A stretch of DNA of 64,000 nt from Steromphala cineraria (lineage: Eukaryota > Mollusca > Gastropoda > Trochida > Trochidae): contig OU744731.1 of NCBI GenBank assembly GCA_916613615.1, forward strand, positions 15,816,726-15,880,725. The letters run 5' to 3'. This document shows, one piece after another, positions 12,440 to 23,359 of this stretch (position 1 is its first letter; each line of letters opens with the position of its first letter). Position numbers and translations under genes: made by a program. The notes below the pieces were generated by a model, which ran no database searches, was not told where the DNA came from, and saw only the letters and a program-made list of their open reading frames with translations.

Positions 12440-13410
12440 TGTCACAAAGATGACAAGATCCCCGCTGCAAATTGATGTTAACAACAAGAAGCGGGACGGA
12501 CGTACGTACGGAGCGGAATACTTTGTCCCCCGTGAAGACTCATGGTTAATGGGTTCATGAGATATGGCGCTAACAACATTTTCAAAACTGGTCAAAGTCT
12601 CGCCGTGACCTTGAAAATGACGTCAAGGTCAGCGAAAACTTTTCAGGTCTGCGTATTCCCCAGATGAAGACTGGTACCAAGTTTGAAGATTCTAGGTTGA
12701 GCGGTTCATAAGATATCGCGCTAACAACATTTTCAAAACTGGTCAAAGTCTCGCTGTGACCTTGAAAATGAGGTCAAGGTCACCGAAAACTTTTCAGGTC
12801 TGCGTATTCCCCAGATGAAGACTGGTACCAAGTTTGAAGATTCTAGGTTAATGGGTTCATGAGATATGGCGCTAACAACATTTTCAAAACTGGTCAGTCT
12901 CGCCGTGACCTTGAAAATGAGGTCAAGGTCAGCGAAAACTTTTCAGGTCTGCGTATTCCCCAGATGAAGACTGGTACCAAGTTTGAAGATTCTAGGTTGA
13001 GCGGTTCATTAGATATCGCGCTAACAACATTTTCAAAACTGGTCAAAGTCTCGCTGTGACCTTGAAAATGACGTCAAGGTCACCGAAAACTTTTCAGGTC
13101 GGCGTAATCCCCAGATGAAGACTGGTACCAAGTTTGAAGATTCAAGGTTGAGCGGTTCATTAGATATCGCGCTAACAACATTTTCAAAACTGGTCAAAGT
13201 CTCGCTGTGACCTTGAAAATTAAGTCAAGGTCACCGAAAACTTTTCAGGTCTGCGTATTCCCCTGATGAAGACTGGTACCATGTTTGAAGATTAATGAGC
13301 GGTTCATTAGATATCGCGCTAACAAGAAGCGGGACGGACGTACGGACGGACGGACGTACGGAACTGAATACTATATCCCCCGCTTCGCGCTAAACACGCG
13401 GCGGGGGATA
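12440..13410 (+). mobile_element. Tandem-unit element with (GGAC/GTAC)n edges, five 150-bp units
   Basis: Direct copies of AACAAGAAGCGGGACGGACG occur on both sides (about 12482 and 13321). Between them, five units begin with GCTAACAACATTTTC near 12569, 12720, 12871, 13020 and 13171 (spacing 149-151 bp), with a last partial at 13318. Each unit carries GTGACCTTGAAAAT plus AGGTCAAGGTCA, paired nuclear-receptor-type half-sites. The right end is a hairpin, TATCCCCCGC...GCGGGGGATA, at about 13372-13410. There is no transposase. Class is unassigned; the layout parallels the GGAC-tailed family but the sequence is different. Confidence 0.75.
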
Positions 13411-13520
13411 ACAATCGAGCGTAGGTAGGCACTATCGTACCAAGGATGGTACCGAGACACAAATCAATTTTTCTTTGCCACAGACTCAAATGTATTCAAT
13501 GCAGTAGGAAATTTGTCAAA

Positions 13521-14060
13521 TACAAGAAAAGTTGGAAAGATGACAAATAAGTAATTTGACATCTCACCAAACGATAATTAGTAACTGGTACAGATATATC
13601 TAGTGCTATTTGGTACCTCATTTCATTGAAATCACCCATCACGGGATCAATCTGACTTAGTCCTGGTAAGGTAGTTAGCACTAGGAAAATACTTGAACAA
13701 GAGTTGGAAAGATGACAAATAAGTAATTTGACATCTTACCAAACGATAATTAGTAACTGGTACATATATATCTAGTGTTAATTGGTACCTCATTTCATTG
13801 AAATCCCACATCACGGGATCAATCTGACTTAGTCCTTATTTAGACTGGACCGCTATCCCAATTAACAGCTCCTGTATTTCATCCCAGTTCCTTCACATCT
13901 CAATGACTAGCACCTGTCGTCTCACCGATGAGAGTGAGAGTAATCTAATGCTAACTGTCTGTTTGGTATTCAGATGTGGACAGCACAAGCGTAGGCAGAC
14001 ACTGGACACTGACAACAGTCCGTATCAATGGACTTTACATACAGATTCTCACCCAAGTGC
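13521..14060 (+). repeat. Local duplication block A, copy 3, with a 172-bp internal tandem duplication
   Basis: About 148 bp starting near GTTGGAAAGATGACAAATAA occur at 13521-13668 and again at 13693-13838, 172 bp apart, with few differences. The second one continues into a full block A (CAATGACTAGCACCTGTCGT, CTAATGCTAACTGTCTGTTT, GTAGGCAGACACTGGACACT). The duplication is younger than the split of the A copies, because it is present only here. Confidence 0.75.
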
Positions 14061-15319
14061 CTTCTAAAATCAAATATATCAAGAAGAGTTTATAAAAGTC
14101 ACGTTATCCGCGGCTGTAGATTAAAGGTGAGATTCAAGCAAGGAACCCCCCAATGCAAAACGAATATCTTCATACACCCGCCACTGATATAAAATCTTTT
14201 ACTTGATTTCATCGTGTAATCTTGAGCTGTCGCTGAAAGGGCATAGTGCAAAACCTACATACAATATGATTTCTTGCTTTATGGTTCTCATTCACAAGCA
14301 AATCGATGCTCAGATTCATATGTACAAGATCACTTTCATTCAAAGAAGATAAGCCTGTTTTAGATGATTACCAAAAATTGATATACAACTATGAGAGATG
14401 GACACATTATATAGTTATAGGTATCAGTTTTAATTGATCATGAATGCCTTCGTGAATCGAATGTTTTTGTACAGCATGGACTTAAACCAGTAACAAAGGT
14501 ATGTCATGCACTATCTTCTTACTGGAAACTTAATAACTAATTTAGTCATGAAAACCTCCTTTCAAAAATTATTTTCATTTCCACCCCCCCCCCCCCCCCC
14601 CCCCCATACAAAAAAAAGAGTTTATTATAAAATCATAACATTTTATGTGATCTGAATATACTTTATCGAACATTATCAATTGTTGATGACTTAGGTCGTT
14701 ATTTGAATAAAGACAACGGAACTCAATGATTACATATCTGTGTCTGACATTACACATTGATGTGGTGAATCTGATATTCCTTGTCAAAAACGATGAAATC
14801 TGATTCTGAATCTATAAAAGCAAATCTTGCAGTGTAATCACTTTTTTTTAAATAAGAATCAATACTTCAAATCAAAATCTTTTTTGAAAGGCACTTCCGA
14901 GCTTACTGACTATGGCGTTTTAAACAAAGGGAACAAAGCGTTTACAAAACGCAACATTTTAGTGTTAGCTTAGATATTTCTGCTAGGTGCTATCATACAA
15001 AACATCCGGAGCCTGTGTGATACAGGAAGTGTATACTTAGACACTTGTAACGGATCAAGAACAAAGCCATGCTCAAGTGTATGATAAAAAATATCAAATT
15101 TGTTTAAAATTAGCCAACAACATGAAATAACCACAAACTTCTTTTCAAAAAGATATTAGGTTATTATTTTCGAATGCAATGTGAGCAATCTTTAATATCA
15201 ATTAGAGGTTTTTTCAATAAGTAATTATGACTCATGTTTTTCCAACCTAAACATAATTCACAGTTATGTTTTTTACATCTTAATGATATGCTATTATGTC
15301 TTGATCAATTTGAAAAAAA
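14061..15319. other. Non-coding stretch with a 22-bp poly-C run
   Basis: No gene recognised. A homopolymer of 22 C lies at 14584-14605 and explains the glycine-rich end of the minus-strand frame at 14575-14787. The plus-strand frame at 15234-15434 runs into block B3 and has no motif. Confidence 0.55.
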
Positions 15320-15900
15320 CATCCAGGAAATAAAAGCAAGCTTCAATTTCCTCAGATCGAAAGGGAGGTTGCATGGTTATGTTCACTTTACTTCTTTCCA
15401 ACATGCAAGGAATTATAATTTCACGCATCAATAAAAATCAACAAGCAGGATCGACTCAATAATAACGGGTCTTAACACCCTGTTTGTCAATAATGAACTG
15501 GGCTGGCGAACAATACTCAAGATTGTATGTCACTAAAACAACAAACGTTGGACCATGAACAATTTTACATAGAGAAATAAAGTTACAAAAGAAGACTTTG
15601 TTCAATTTATGTTCCGACATCCTGCATCCATAAAACCGAACAAGCAGGGTCGGCTTAACTATATCGGGGTTTAACACCCAGTTCGTCGATAATTGACTGA
15701 GCAGGTTCCCGTCAAGAGAAGAAGATGTTTATCACACAGAGCAGAAGACGTTTCTTCAACTAGCTGTGTGGTGTAGAGAGGCAGCAGTGATGGTGCAGAC
15801 AGTGAGCTCCCCGCATCACTGGTACAATGTGAGCATTGATTAGCATCCAGCAGCTCCTCACAGCAACATACAGCAATTGGTAAGGACCATTCTCTGCAGT
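15320..15900 (+). repeat. Local duplication block B, copy 3, with the left part doubled
   Basis: The B landmarks appear twice on the left: AATCAACAAGCAGGATCGAC with TCTTAACACCCTG near 15437-15484, and CGAACAAGCAGGGTCGGC with TTTAACACCCAGTTCGTC near 15638-15686. The right part (GACAGTGAGCTCCCCGCATC, GAGCATTGATTAGCATCCAG) occurs once. The minus-strand frame at 15671-15955 lies in it but is out of register with the frame in copy 1. Confidence 0.7.
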
Positions 15901-16245
15901 TGTTCTTATGATTCTGGTAAAGAAGTACATCTCTTCTGTTTCTGTGGAGGTGCAATAATCTATGACCTCTCGAACAAGACCTGGTTTTGTACCATTATTT
16001 ACAAAACTTTACATAACCAATTTGTTTGCATTGTTTTTCAGTACTCAACGAACAAATAAAAACCTGAACTCAAATCAAATATCAATCAAATAAACTCATC
16101 ATGATCTCATTATGATTGAGTTCCACATACATGTGGAAGATGCTTTTGTAGGTTATTTGAAGTCTTCGCTTCATTTGAAACATATCCATTGCTTGACTTA
16201 CAATGCCATGGCAAAATAAATTTGATGACGACACAATCCTTTATA
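15901..16245. other. Short non-coding gap
   Basis: Nothing recognised between block B3 and the next GGAC-tailed element. The plus-strand open frame at 15877-16059 has no motif and overlaps the end of block B. Confidence 0.55.
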
Positions 16246-16500
16246 TAGAGCCATTGGCTCTGTAGCTCATCAGGCTTTACATTTGATTTTGCTTTAGGGT
16301 GTGGCCAATGTGGTTCCCCCTTAGGAGGGGCCACAGGGCCAACAAAGCTACAATGTATAATCCTCACTAGCCAAGGAGTCTATACACTAGGTTTCAGCTT
16401 TCTAGGCATTATGGTTCTGGAGAAGAAGTCGAAATTCCACAAAGTTTACGGACGGAGGGACGGACGGACGCCGGACACCATGCCATGCCTTAAGCCCTAA
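16246..16500 (+). mobile_element. GGAC-tailed element, single-unit copy, right end truncated
   Basis: The left end TAGAGCCATTGGCTCTGTAG is identical to the copy at 6626. Only one internal unit follows, then (GGAC)n, CCGGACACCATGCCATGCC and TTAAGCCCTAA. The terminal part containing GCAAGATGAGCT is missing. Unit number therefore varies from one to six within this family in one window. Confidence 0.8.
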
Positions 16501-16669
16501 AAATCAAATAACACCTTAATACACTGGTGTATTCACATGCGTACATATATTTCAAAAGCATATTGATATTTCAAATACTTGTTTGAAAAAAAAATAGCAA
16601 GCTTTTTGCTTTTTGAAGTACACAATCGGTGTTGAACCACATGATGTCGATGTCCTGTATTTTTCAATT

Positions 16670-16870
16670 TCTTATCAGACACAGCAGGAGATGTCTTCAA
16701 TCATTGTGATCGATGACTTTCCTTTTCTAAGCAAACTGGTTATATTGTAATATCAAGGGAAGCTACTTTCCTAAATGCACGTATCAATTTGTTGTTGTAA
16801 GCTCTGCAAAAATAATTGCAGATAAAAATATGATTGAGATTTCATAAAATCAAATAATGATATAATCATG
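16670..16870 (+). repeat. Local duplication block D, copy 1
   Basis: The block contains GAGATGTCTTCAATCATTGT followed by GATCGATGAC, which recurs exactly at 21598-21627. Flanking sequence (ATATCAAGGGAAGCTAC, then TTGTTGTAAGCT) also matches the 21580-21790 copy with substitutions. Both copies precede a block C, preserving order. Confidence 0.65.
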
Positions 16871-17339
16871 GCAATGGCAAGAAGTCGAGTTAATGTCAAA
16901 TAACAAATCCTTTTAAATGAGTGCGGGAAATGGTCAAATGACATTTCAGTCGATCATCTACATTGCAAGCGTGGAAGAAGACCAAGATATAAAACATTTT
17001 GTCATGAATATACAGAACAAAGAAAGGTGACAAAAACCAAAGAATATTAGTCTAATAAGGGCGATCAGAAGTTCTTTGGGTTGTCAAAACGAAATGGACT
17101 TCACACAAGGCGAAACCATAAAATATTTTACTAAATAAAAAATGGCATTGATATATCAGTATTCTAATTAATTGAATGGTTTTTGAAACAATGTGTCCAC
17201 TTTACCGACTTAAAACTTATTCAGCTTGCTTGAAGTTTTCATATAATTTGCATCACACAAAATGAGGTTCTTTATCACAATTTGACATTTGGATATGGTG
17301 CTCGTTCTGGTTATTTGAATAACGAATTTTTAAACAAAC
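16871..17339. other. AT-rich gap, nothing recognised
   Basis: No gene, RNA or element supported between blocks D1 and C3. Confidence 0.55.
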
Positions 17340-17570
17340 TCCAAAATCATACACGGAAAAAATATCCACATTGATTCCATGATCGATAAACTGACATTCA
17401 TGACTGGCCTGATGAGCTTTTTGATTAATGGATAGGTTATGTTGCCATGGAAACATACTTACAAAACATAATCCAGCTTTGATGTGCACGAATGGCTTTG
17501 TTATTAACTATTGCAATCATGTCAAAACCCATTGGCGCATGAAGGTCACCTAAACGATGTTTTATCCCTT
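17340..17570 (+). repeat. Local duplication block C, copy 3, with perfect X-box
   Basis: GTTGCCATGGAAAC at 17441-17454 is identical to the 11200 site. Left flank CATGACTGGCCTGATGAGC and right flanks AATCCAGCTTTGATGTGCAC and TATTGCAATCATGTCAAAA tie it to copies 1, 2 and 4. The minus-strand frame at 17253-17489 is not conserved. Confidence 0.7.
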
Positions 17571-17700
17571 TCCTGTAGTATTGATAAGCTTTCTTGTAGA
17601 GAATCAACTTGTAACAAATTACATGTCGTATCTAATACATTTATGTTAAACACTTTGTTGAAGTTAATATCCTTTTGATACAGAAATGTACGGGGGAAAA

Positions 17701-18243
17701 CATTGGCTTTGCAGCTCATCAGGATTCATGTTTCGTATCTTGGTGCATATGGGATGTATGAATGTATAATTTCAATCACCAAACTGATCTTTAGACAAGA
17801 TTTCAGGTTTCGGGCCTTATCGTTCTAGAGAAGCGAATGAATGTAGGTTTTTAAGGCTCAAATTGATCTCATAATCAACAACTTATAGTTATCGCTACTT
17901 CAACACTAGCTTTCTAGGCCTCTTTCTTTTGAGATTAAGATGAAAACAGCTTCTGAAGGCGAAGCCCTTTGGTGCTAAGGGATCACAGGGTCACCAAATG
18001 TATTATGTATAATGGCTGGCCTACACACGGTTACTGCTTTTGCTTCTCGAGAAGAAGATGAAAAGGGACATTTAAGGCGTGGTCCCTGTACAGGGTCACC
18101 TAGTCTATAAATCCCTAACTCTTATAATACAATCCAGCTACGGAACATCTTGCTTCTGGAGAAGGACGGACGGACGGATGAAGAGGCGGACATCGTACGC
18201 AATGTAACATCATAATTGGGCCTTTCAGGAGAGATGCCTTAAA
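17701..18243 (+). mobile_element. GGAC-tailed element, old degenerate copy
   Basis: A worn left end (CATTGGCTTTGCAGCTCATC) is followed by about three degraded units recognised by TTTCTAGGCCTC, GGGATCACAGGGTCACC and TTCTGGAGAAGGACGG. It ends with GGACGGACGGATG and a decayed right end, GGGCCTTTCAGG...GATGCC. Its divergence from the 6.6-kb copy indicates an older insertion of the same family. Confidence 0.65.
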
Positions 18244-18819
18244 AAGAACTCTTCAAAATTTGACTGAAAAATTACTCTTTAAAATTGATTATTATCAATA
18301 TCAATATTTATAATATCGCAATGACCCTGACACGATTATGTTTATAAAATACAATACAATATCATTAATTCGTTATGATAGGTCCTTTTGACATAAATTG
18401 TCATATTCAAATTACAATTAATGTTATCTCAATTCCCTTTCTGGTACAGATGTAGAGCGATAATTGACAATGATCAAATCTTACTCAGCACTTACTATGT
18501 CGGGATCTGGAATAATAATCTTCCAGAGAGAGCCATGGCATATATACACAATTTAACTGGTTCTAGCCATATCTAACAAATGGTGTTGTTGGCGTTCTCC
18601 CTGCTTTAGTATCAAACACCAAATAAAAATTATATTCCTTTGAAAGTGTCGTAAAACCTCAAAATCACCATACCAACGAACGTTATCCGTTATTCCTTTG
18701 ATGATATTATTTGCAAATTAATTCTTGTCATCGCTCTGAGTGCCTTCATTAAGGAGCTTGCAGACATAAATATCTTGGGATATCATGATTTCCTTAAAAT
18801 GTAAAAGACATTCACAATA
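18244..18819. other. AT-rich stretch, nothing recognised
   Basis: No feature supported. The minus-strand frame at 18718-18900 overlaps the start of block E2 and is not open in E1 or E3. Confidence 0.5.
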
Positions 18820-19190
18820 TGCGTTGTCAATAACGAATTCTATTCCTAGGATATACAAAGGTATATCACATAGATCAAAGAAACAGGCATCACTTATCAA
18901 ACAGTGTATGTCGATGTCGATGAAATTTCAATGGACATTAAATTCATAATAGGTAAAGAACGACGGGTGTCTAAAGAAAGTAAATGTGGCTAATTAGATC
19001 ATTAATTATTTTGACGTTCTTGAATGAGCTAATCTAAAAACAGATTTTTGGTGCCGTGAAAGGATACATTTAGCAATTTTGAATTTCCTAGATGGAATGA
19101 GTGATTGTCATATGATGTGCAGTTTGCTAGACTGCCTCACTTATATCATGGCGCATCAGTGCTTGAGTAATGTACAAGCTAACGATGGGC
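18820..19190 (+). repeat. Local duplication block E, copy 2
   Basis: It matches E1 and E3 through TCAATAACGAATTC, CACTTATCAAACAGTGTATG, TCAATGGACATTAAAT, GGTGCCGTGAAAGG and CATGGCGCATCAGTGC. Compared with E3 it has a 3-bp insertion in the GTCGAT segment, plus other indels that break the frame. Confidence 0.6.
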
Positions 19191-20608
19191 TATGTATTAT
19201 TTTACGAGCATTGACCTACAAACTATACTATAGTAAGTTAATAAACATCGAAATAAATAAATGATGTATCACTGAATTAAAGAAAATAAAATACAAACGT
19301 TTAGCAACTTCTAAAACGGAACTCAAATACACTAACTAAAATTAAAAATCATCCACTTAAAACATTTAATTTTGTTTGGTTCGGTTCCTTTGCTCCATCA
19401 TGCCGTAATGTTGCAATGCGTTGGTTGCCCATACTTAAAGATTTACTCGGATGTTTGGGGGGTTTAGCTTCCGTTTCCCCTACTCACTCAGTGTTGTTGG
19501 CTGCAAAAATTTCCGAAATGAGAATTGTTTTCCAGTAAAAACGACTTGTTATCGATTAGGGTGGCGCGTTCATTTCCTATAGACAAGACATCATTACAGT
19601 TTAGGAAGTATGTTTTCCCTTATGTATTCTATGTTTGTGTAGATTGCATATCTTTTTCGTACTTTGTTGTTTGTTTACTAATCCTGTAAAACTGTCTTTA
19701 CTTTCTTTACCCAGGAATTGAAAATTGAAATAATTCATGGAATATCCATGCACTTGTGCATATCTACTTTTGTAAGGAAGGATTAGTATTTCATAAGTAG
19801 GAAATGGTATAATGTATATATGTCGTTGTCATGTAAATCAGCAAAAGGTAATTTCATTTTAAAATTGAAATAGTTCTTTTCATCTCTGATTCTGGTTCAA
19901 TACACGGGAAACAAAAAGTTTTAGGGCTTAGTAAATCTGGACCTTTAGAAAACACTTTACTGACATGATTTGCATTTTCAAACGATACAAGTATATAAGA
20001 TTTCGTTTATAGGAGAACTTTGATACCTCACTGGCGTTGATAGATCGGGTGAGTGATGTAAGACCTATGATATATGAAATCCCACAAGGATTACTGTTTA
20101 ATATAATTGAAAGGTCGAGTTAAGAGACTTTGACGAAAGACGTTCATTAATACTTCTGAATACATTTGACAAAGTTTTCTTAACGGGTTACATATTTATG
20201 TCATTCTACACTGATTCTTGTGTATCCTATTTTGGGAAAACATTATCTCTCAGAACATAAAAGTAAATCACAAATAAGATTTACCTGTGTAGTGGAGCGT
20301 AAATTTGATATTATGATGAATGGATTCAGTCATAAACAGACTTCCTCCATGTTAAGTTATATAGAAATTAAATCTGGCAGTATGAACCAATCTACAATAA
20401 TTACAACTTTATGAAGGATGGATTTGATGGATCTTATCAATACATTCAGCCGTTTACTATCTCCAGGTTTGATAAGCAAAAAACCCATATTATTTGATTT
20501 ATCAGTGATATAATTTTACCAAAGACACAATTGATATGAAGTAACAGAAATAGACAATTACAGTCCAGAACTGAGAGTGACATATTATCATATTTTATCC
20601 CATTCCTC
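19191..20608. other. Non-coding stretch, nothing recognised
   Basis: Read on both strands without a supportable gene or element. The frames at 19079-19264 and 20220-20414 have no motif and no splice context. Confidence 0.55.
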
Positions 20609-20856
20609 AATTGAATGCAAACACGCTGCTTGTTCGTGTATGTTTTATCTATGATTTGAATTAAAAGCAACGGAATTTAGTGGGACATGATTTTTTTCCA
20701 ACTTGAGTTAAATAAGACCATGTCGTTAGAAGAATTGAATGCAAACACGCTGCTTGTCCGTGTATGTTTTATCTATGATTTGAATTAAAAGCAACGGAAT
20801 TTAGTGGGACATGATTTTTTTCCAACTTGAGTTAAATAAGACCATGTCGTTAGAAG
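20609..20856 (+). repeat. Recent 124-bp tandem duplication
   Basis: Two head-to-tail copies (20609-20732 and 20733-20856) start AATTGAATGCAAACACGCTG and end CCATGTCGTTAGAAG. I see one difference between them (TTGTTCG against TTGTCCG). The near identity marks a very young duplication. The minus-strand frame at 20446-20670 crosses the first copy. Confidence 0.9.
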
Positions 20857-20869
20857 AATATTAAGCAAT

Positions 20870-21030
20870 CAATTTTGAGTAAGCCTTATTCTAACTGAGG
20901 CAATTTATCGTCCTTATGCCTTAATAGTCTTAAATCCATGTAGCTGTTTTTTCAACCACGTTAGCATGTCGTTTTCTTAAATCGATAAGTGCTCACCAAC
21001 TGTCATTACTACCTCCATTTAATCCTAAAC
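20870..21030 (+). repeat. Local duplication block F, copy 1
   Basis: The phrases GCCTTATTCTAACTGAGGCA, CCATGTAGCTGTTTTTTCA and AAATCGATAAGTGC recur at 26545-26690 as ACCTTATTCCCACTGAGGCA, AATGGCTGTATTATCAGCC and AATCGATAAGTGCACC. A weaker match is at 31385-31530. No open frame is shared. Confidence 0.55.
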
Positions 21031-21073
21031 AAATCGTTAAATGTTACTCGCATTACTACCAAGAATTGAATTA

Positions 21074-21210
21074 TAACTTGCCCGTGTAAAATAACGCACT
21101 TATATATATATATTAATCATTATTAAACTAGTGTTAAACAATGCAAGTATGACGTCACAGTAATGTGTTGTTGTGACGTCACAATGTAAGCGCGCCGTCA
21201 CAAAGAGAGC
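21074..21210 (-). mobile_element. Inverted fragment of the 40.6-kb hairpin element
   Basis: Read on the minus strand, it matches the right part of the element at 40595-40957: GTGACGGC-CGCTT, CACATT...TGTGACGTCA, TACTTGCA, ACTAGTTTAATA and ACACGGGC-AGT occur in the same order. It keeps two TGACGTCA palindromes. The hairpin half is absent, so this is a truncated copy in the opposite orientation. Confidence 0.7.
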
Positions 21211-21579
21211 CTTAGCATTTTTACGATCGAGTAATTGTGAGATAATTTGGTTTTATATTTTTATTCTTTATTTCATTCTTTGCGTGACATTATAATGACC
21301 TCATAAACTTGATTACGACATCATTTGATTTACTTGCACCTTATTACATTGTTGAATTCAGATGTGTAGTTTCTTTTAAAAGAAAGGAAAGATTGATTTG
21401 TATGATAAAAGAGAATTTCTTCACACTCATTCATATTGACATAACAGGGACCACCACATGCATATAAAAATATAATTGGCAAGCTTTGTAGTTTCTAAAA
21501 TAAACAACCTGTTTTGCAATAAGTTTGGTTTTCTGTTTTTCTCATCACATCTTAATTCTTAGGAGACACAAAACAACAG
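21211..21579. other. AT-rich gap, nothing recognised
   Basis: No feature supported. A short phrase near 21570 (AGTAGGCAGACAGTGG) resembles the tail of block A. Confidence 0.5.
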
Positions 21580-21790
21580 TAGGCAGACAGTGGCAAGAGA
21601 TGTCTTCAATCATTGTGATCGATGACATTCATTTTCAAATTGGTTGTAAACTTATATCAAAGGTAGCTACATCCTAAGCATTCTTCAGTGTGTTGTTTTA
21701 AGCTGGACCATAAAATCATTGTAAATTAGAGCAAAAATCGATTTGAATTTCAAAGGAATCATAGAAGAAGATTTATATGGCAGTAAAGAA
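21580..21790 (+). repeat. Local duplication block D, copy 2
   Basis: It shares GAGATGTCTTCAATCATTGT and GATCGATGAC with 16670-16870, followed by a similar ATATCAAAGGTAGCTACATC and TGTTGTTTTAAGCT. Block C4 follows within 0.8 kb, as in the preceding unit. Confidence 0.65.
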
Positions 21791-22469
21791 GAACTTTGGA
21801 AATCAAGTACGGAAAGAAGAGGATGTAAAATAGTATGTACCCAACTGAACTAAATCAATATGGATAATGGCAAACAACGGCAGAAGGCAAAACGATAATG
21901 CTTTCACTGACGAAGGGATAAAGGACTTACTAGCGTAACCAAAATATATTTCAGACAATCTATACATTTTTAAGACAACATAAAATAGTTTGCCTGAAAC
22001 CAAATGCCACAAAAAGTTGTATGAGAGTTGTGTGAGGAAATGGACTGAACAAATAAAGGGAGAAGTTGTACCATGATTAATGATAATGATAAGAATATCA
22101 CTTTATTATCCTCAGTACATACATACAATATTGGAAATTCGGTGCAGCGCCAGTTAATACGTTGTTCTGTCTTTACAATGCTGAGTGTCAAGCAAGGCAG
22201 CAACAACTCCCACCTTTTAATATCTTTTGGTATGACGCGACCGGAAATCGAATTATATAAGGTATATTGACAAAACTGAAAATGGGAGATATTTTGCCTG
22301 ATAGAATTGTAGCTTTCAGGAAACATGAATAACGATGACGAAAGATGATCTGCACACGACAATGCAAAGAATCATAGTTAACATTTGACATATGGTTAAA
22401 AGGATAACTTTTAATCAAACTGTTTTTTTTTAAAGAAAGGTGAAACCATATGAAATCACATACGGAGAA
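21791..22469. other. Non-coding stretch with overlapping chance frames
   Basis: Several overlapping frames on both strands (for example 21970-22362 minus, 130 codons; 22073-22270 plus) occupy the same DNA and contradict each other. None has a recognisable domain or splice context. I do not call a gene. Confidence 0.5.
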
Positions 22470-22660
22470 AAGCTCTTGTCAAGCTCTAACATTGATTCTG
22501 TGTTTGGTAGACGTGAAGTCCATGACCTAATGAGCGTCCTGAATAATGGTTAGAATGTGTAACCATGGAAACATACCATTGTACAAACATTGTTATTAAC
22601 TACTGCAATCATGTAAAAAAAACAATGGCTCATGAAGGGATACTACAAATGGTGTTCTTG
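22470..22660 (+). repeat. Local duplication block C, copy 4, X-box with one mismatch
   Basis: GTAACCATGGAAAC at 22559-22572 departs from the X-box consensus only at position 3. Flanks CATGACCTAATGAGCGTCCT and TTATTAACTACTGCAATCAT match copy 3. Confidence 0.65.
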
Positions 22661-23359
22661 TCAGTTTCCTGTTGCATTGATAAGTCTATTTTGCACAACA
22701 TCATGTTATGATAATGTGAACAACACGCAGTCAATGAATTAAGACTTAAAATCGTTGTTACAATTGTTGATTTATAGAACATATAAAAGTTCAAGTTGAA
22801 ATTATCTGTGTACCGTATTTGTAATTGGTATCATACTAAAAATTCAAGTCTTTGTTGTTTCTTTTGATGAATCACAATTTCGGATCAAAATCAATGTTGA
22901 TAATATTGATTATGAAAGCAATACTGCGTGATTCAGATTTCCTTTCCCTTTCATATTCCCTTTCTTGTACTAATGAGACGCAATAGCATTGACAATGCAA
23001 TGTTGTCCAACATTTAGGTAGTGGATTATAGTCTTGTCTCAAGCAAGTTTTTCTGTGGTAGAAAACTGTTGTACGAACATTGTGATTAAATATTTAAAAA
23101 AATATGAATACTATGCCACTAGTTTATCATTAAATTATGGTTTCAGATTCCAACACTATCCAAAGAATGAATTCTTTGCTTATAACATATAAACAGCCAT
23201 GATATAGATACAATTCTTTGAGACAAAAACTTCAAACCATTCGGCTTTAAATGACTTTTTTCCGAATTTCCACCTCCTACGTAATTGATTAAACACCACC
23301 AACTTGGCGAATTATGATCCCGTAATGTATTAGCTGAAGATAAAAGGGGTGTTTAACAT
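22661..23359. other. AT-rich gap, nothing recognised
   Basis: No gene, RNA or mobile element supported between blocks C4 and E3. Confidence 0.55.

Noticed and set aside
12372..13059. Open frames with repeated KTGTKFEDSRLSG-type peptide in the 150-bp tandem units
   Set aside because: The units differ by indels of 1-4 bp, so the frame does not hold across the array, and the repeat ends are those of a mobile element.
5201..15955. Minus-strand cysteine- and histidine-rich frames in block B as a gene family
   Set aside because: The open frames in copies 1 and 3 are in different registers and copy 2 is stopped in both, so protein conservation is not supported.
21970..22362. 130-codon minus-strand open frame
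   Set aside because: Other open frames on both strands cover the same bases, composition is that of AT-rich non-coding DNA, and no motif is recognisable.
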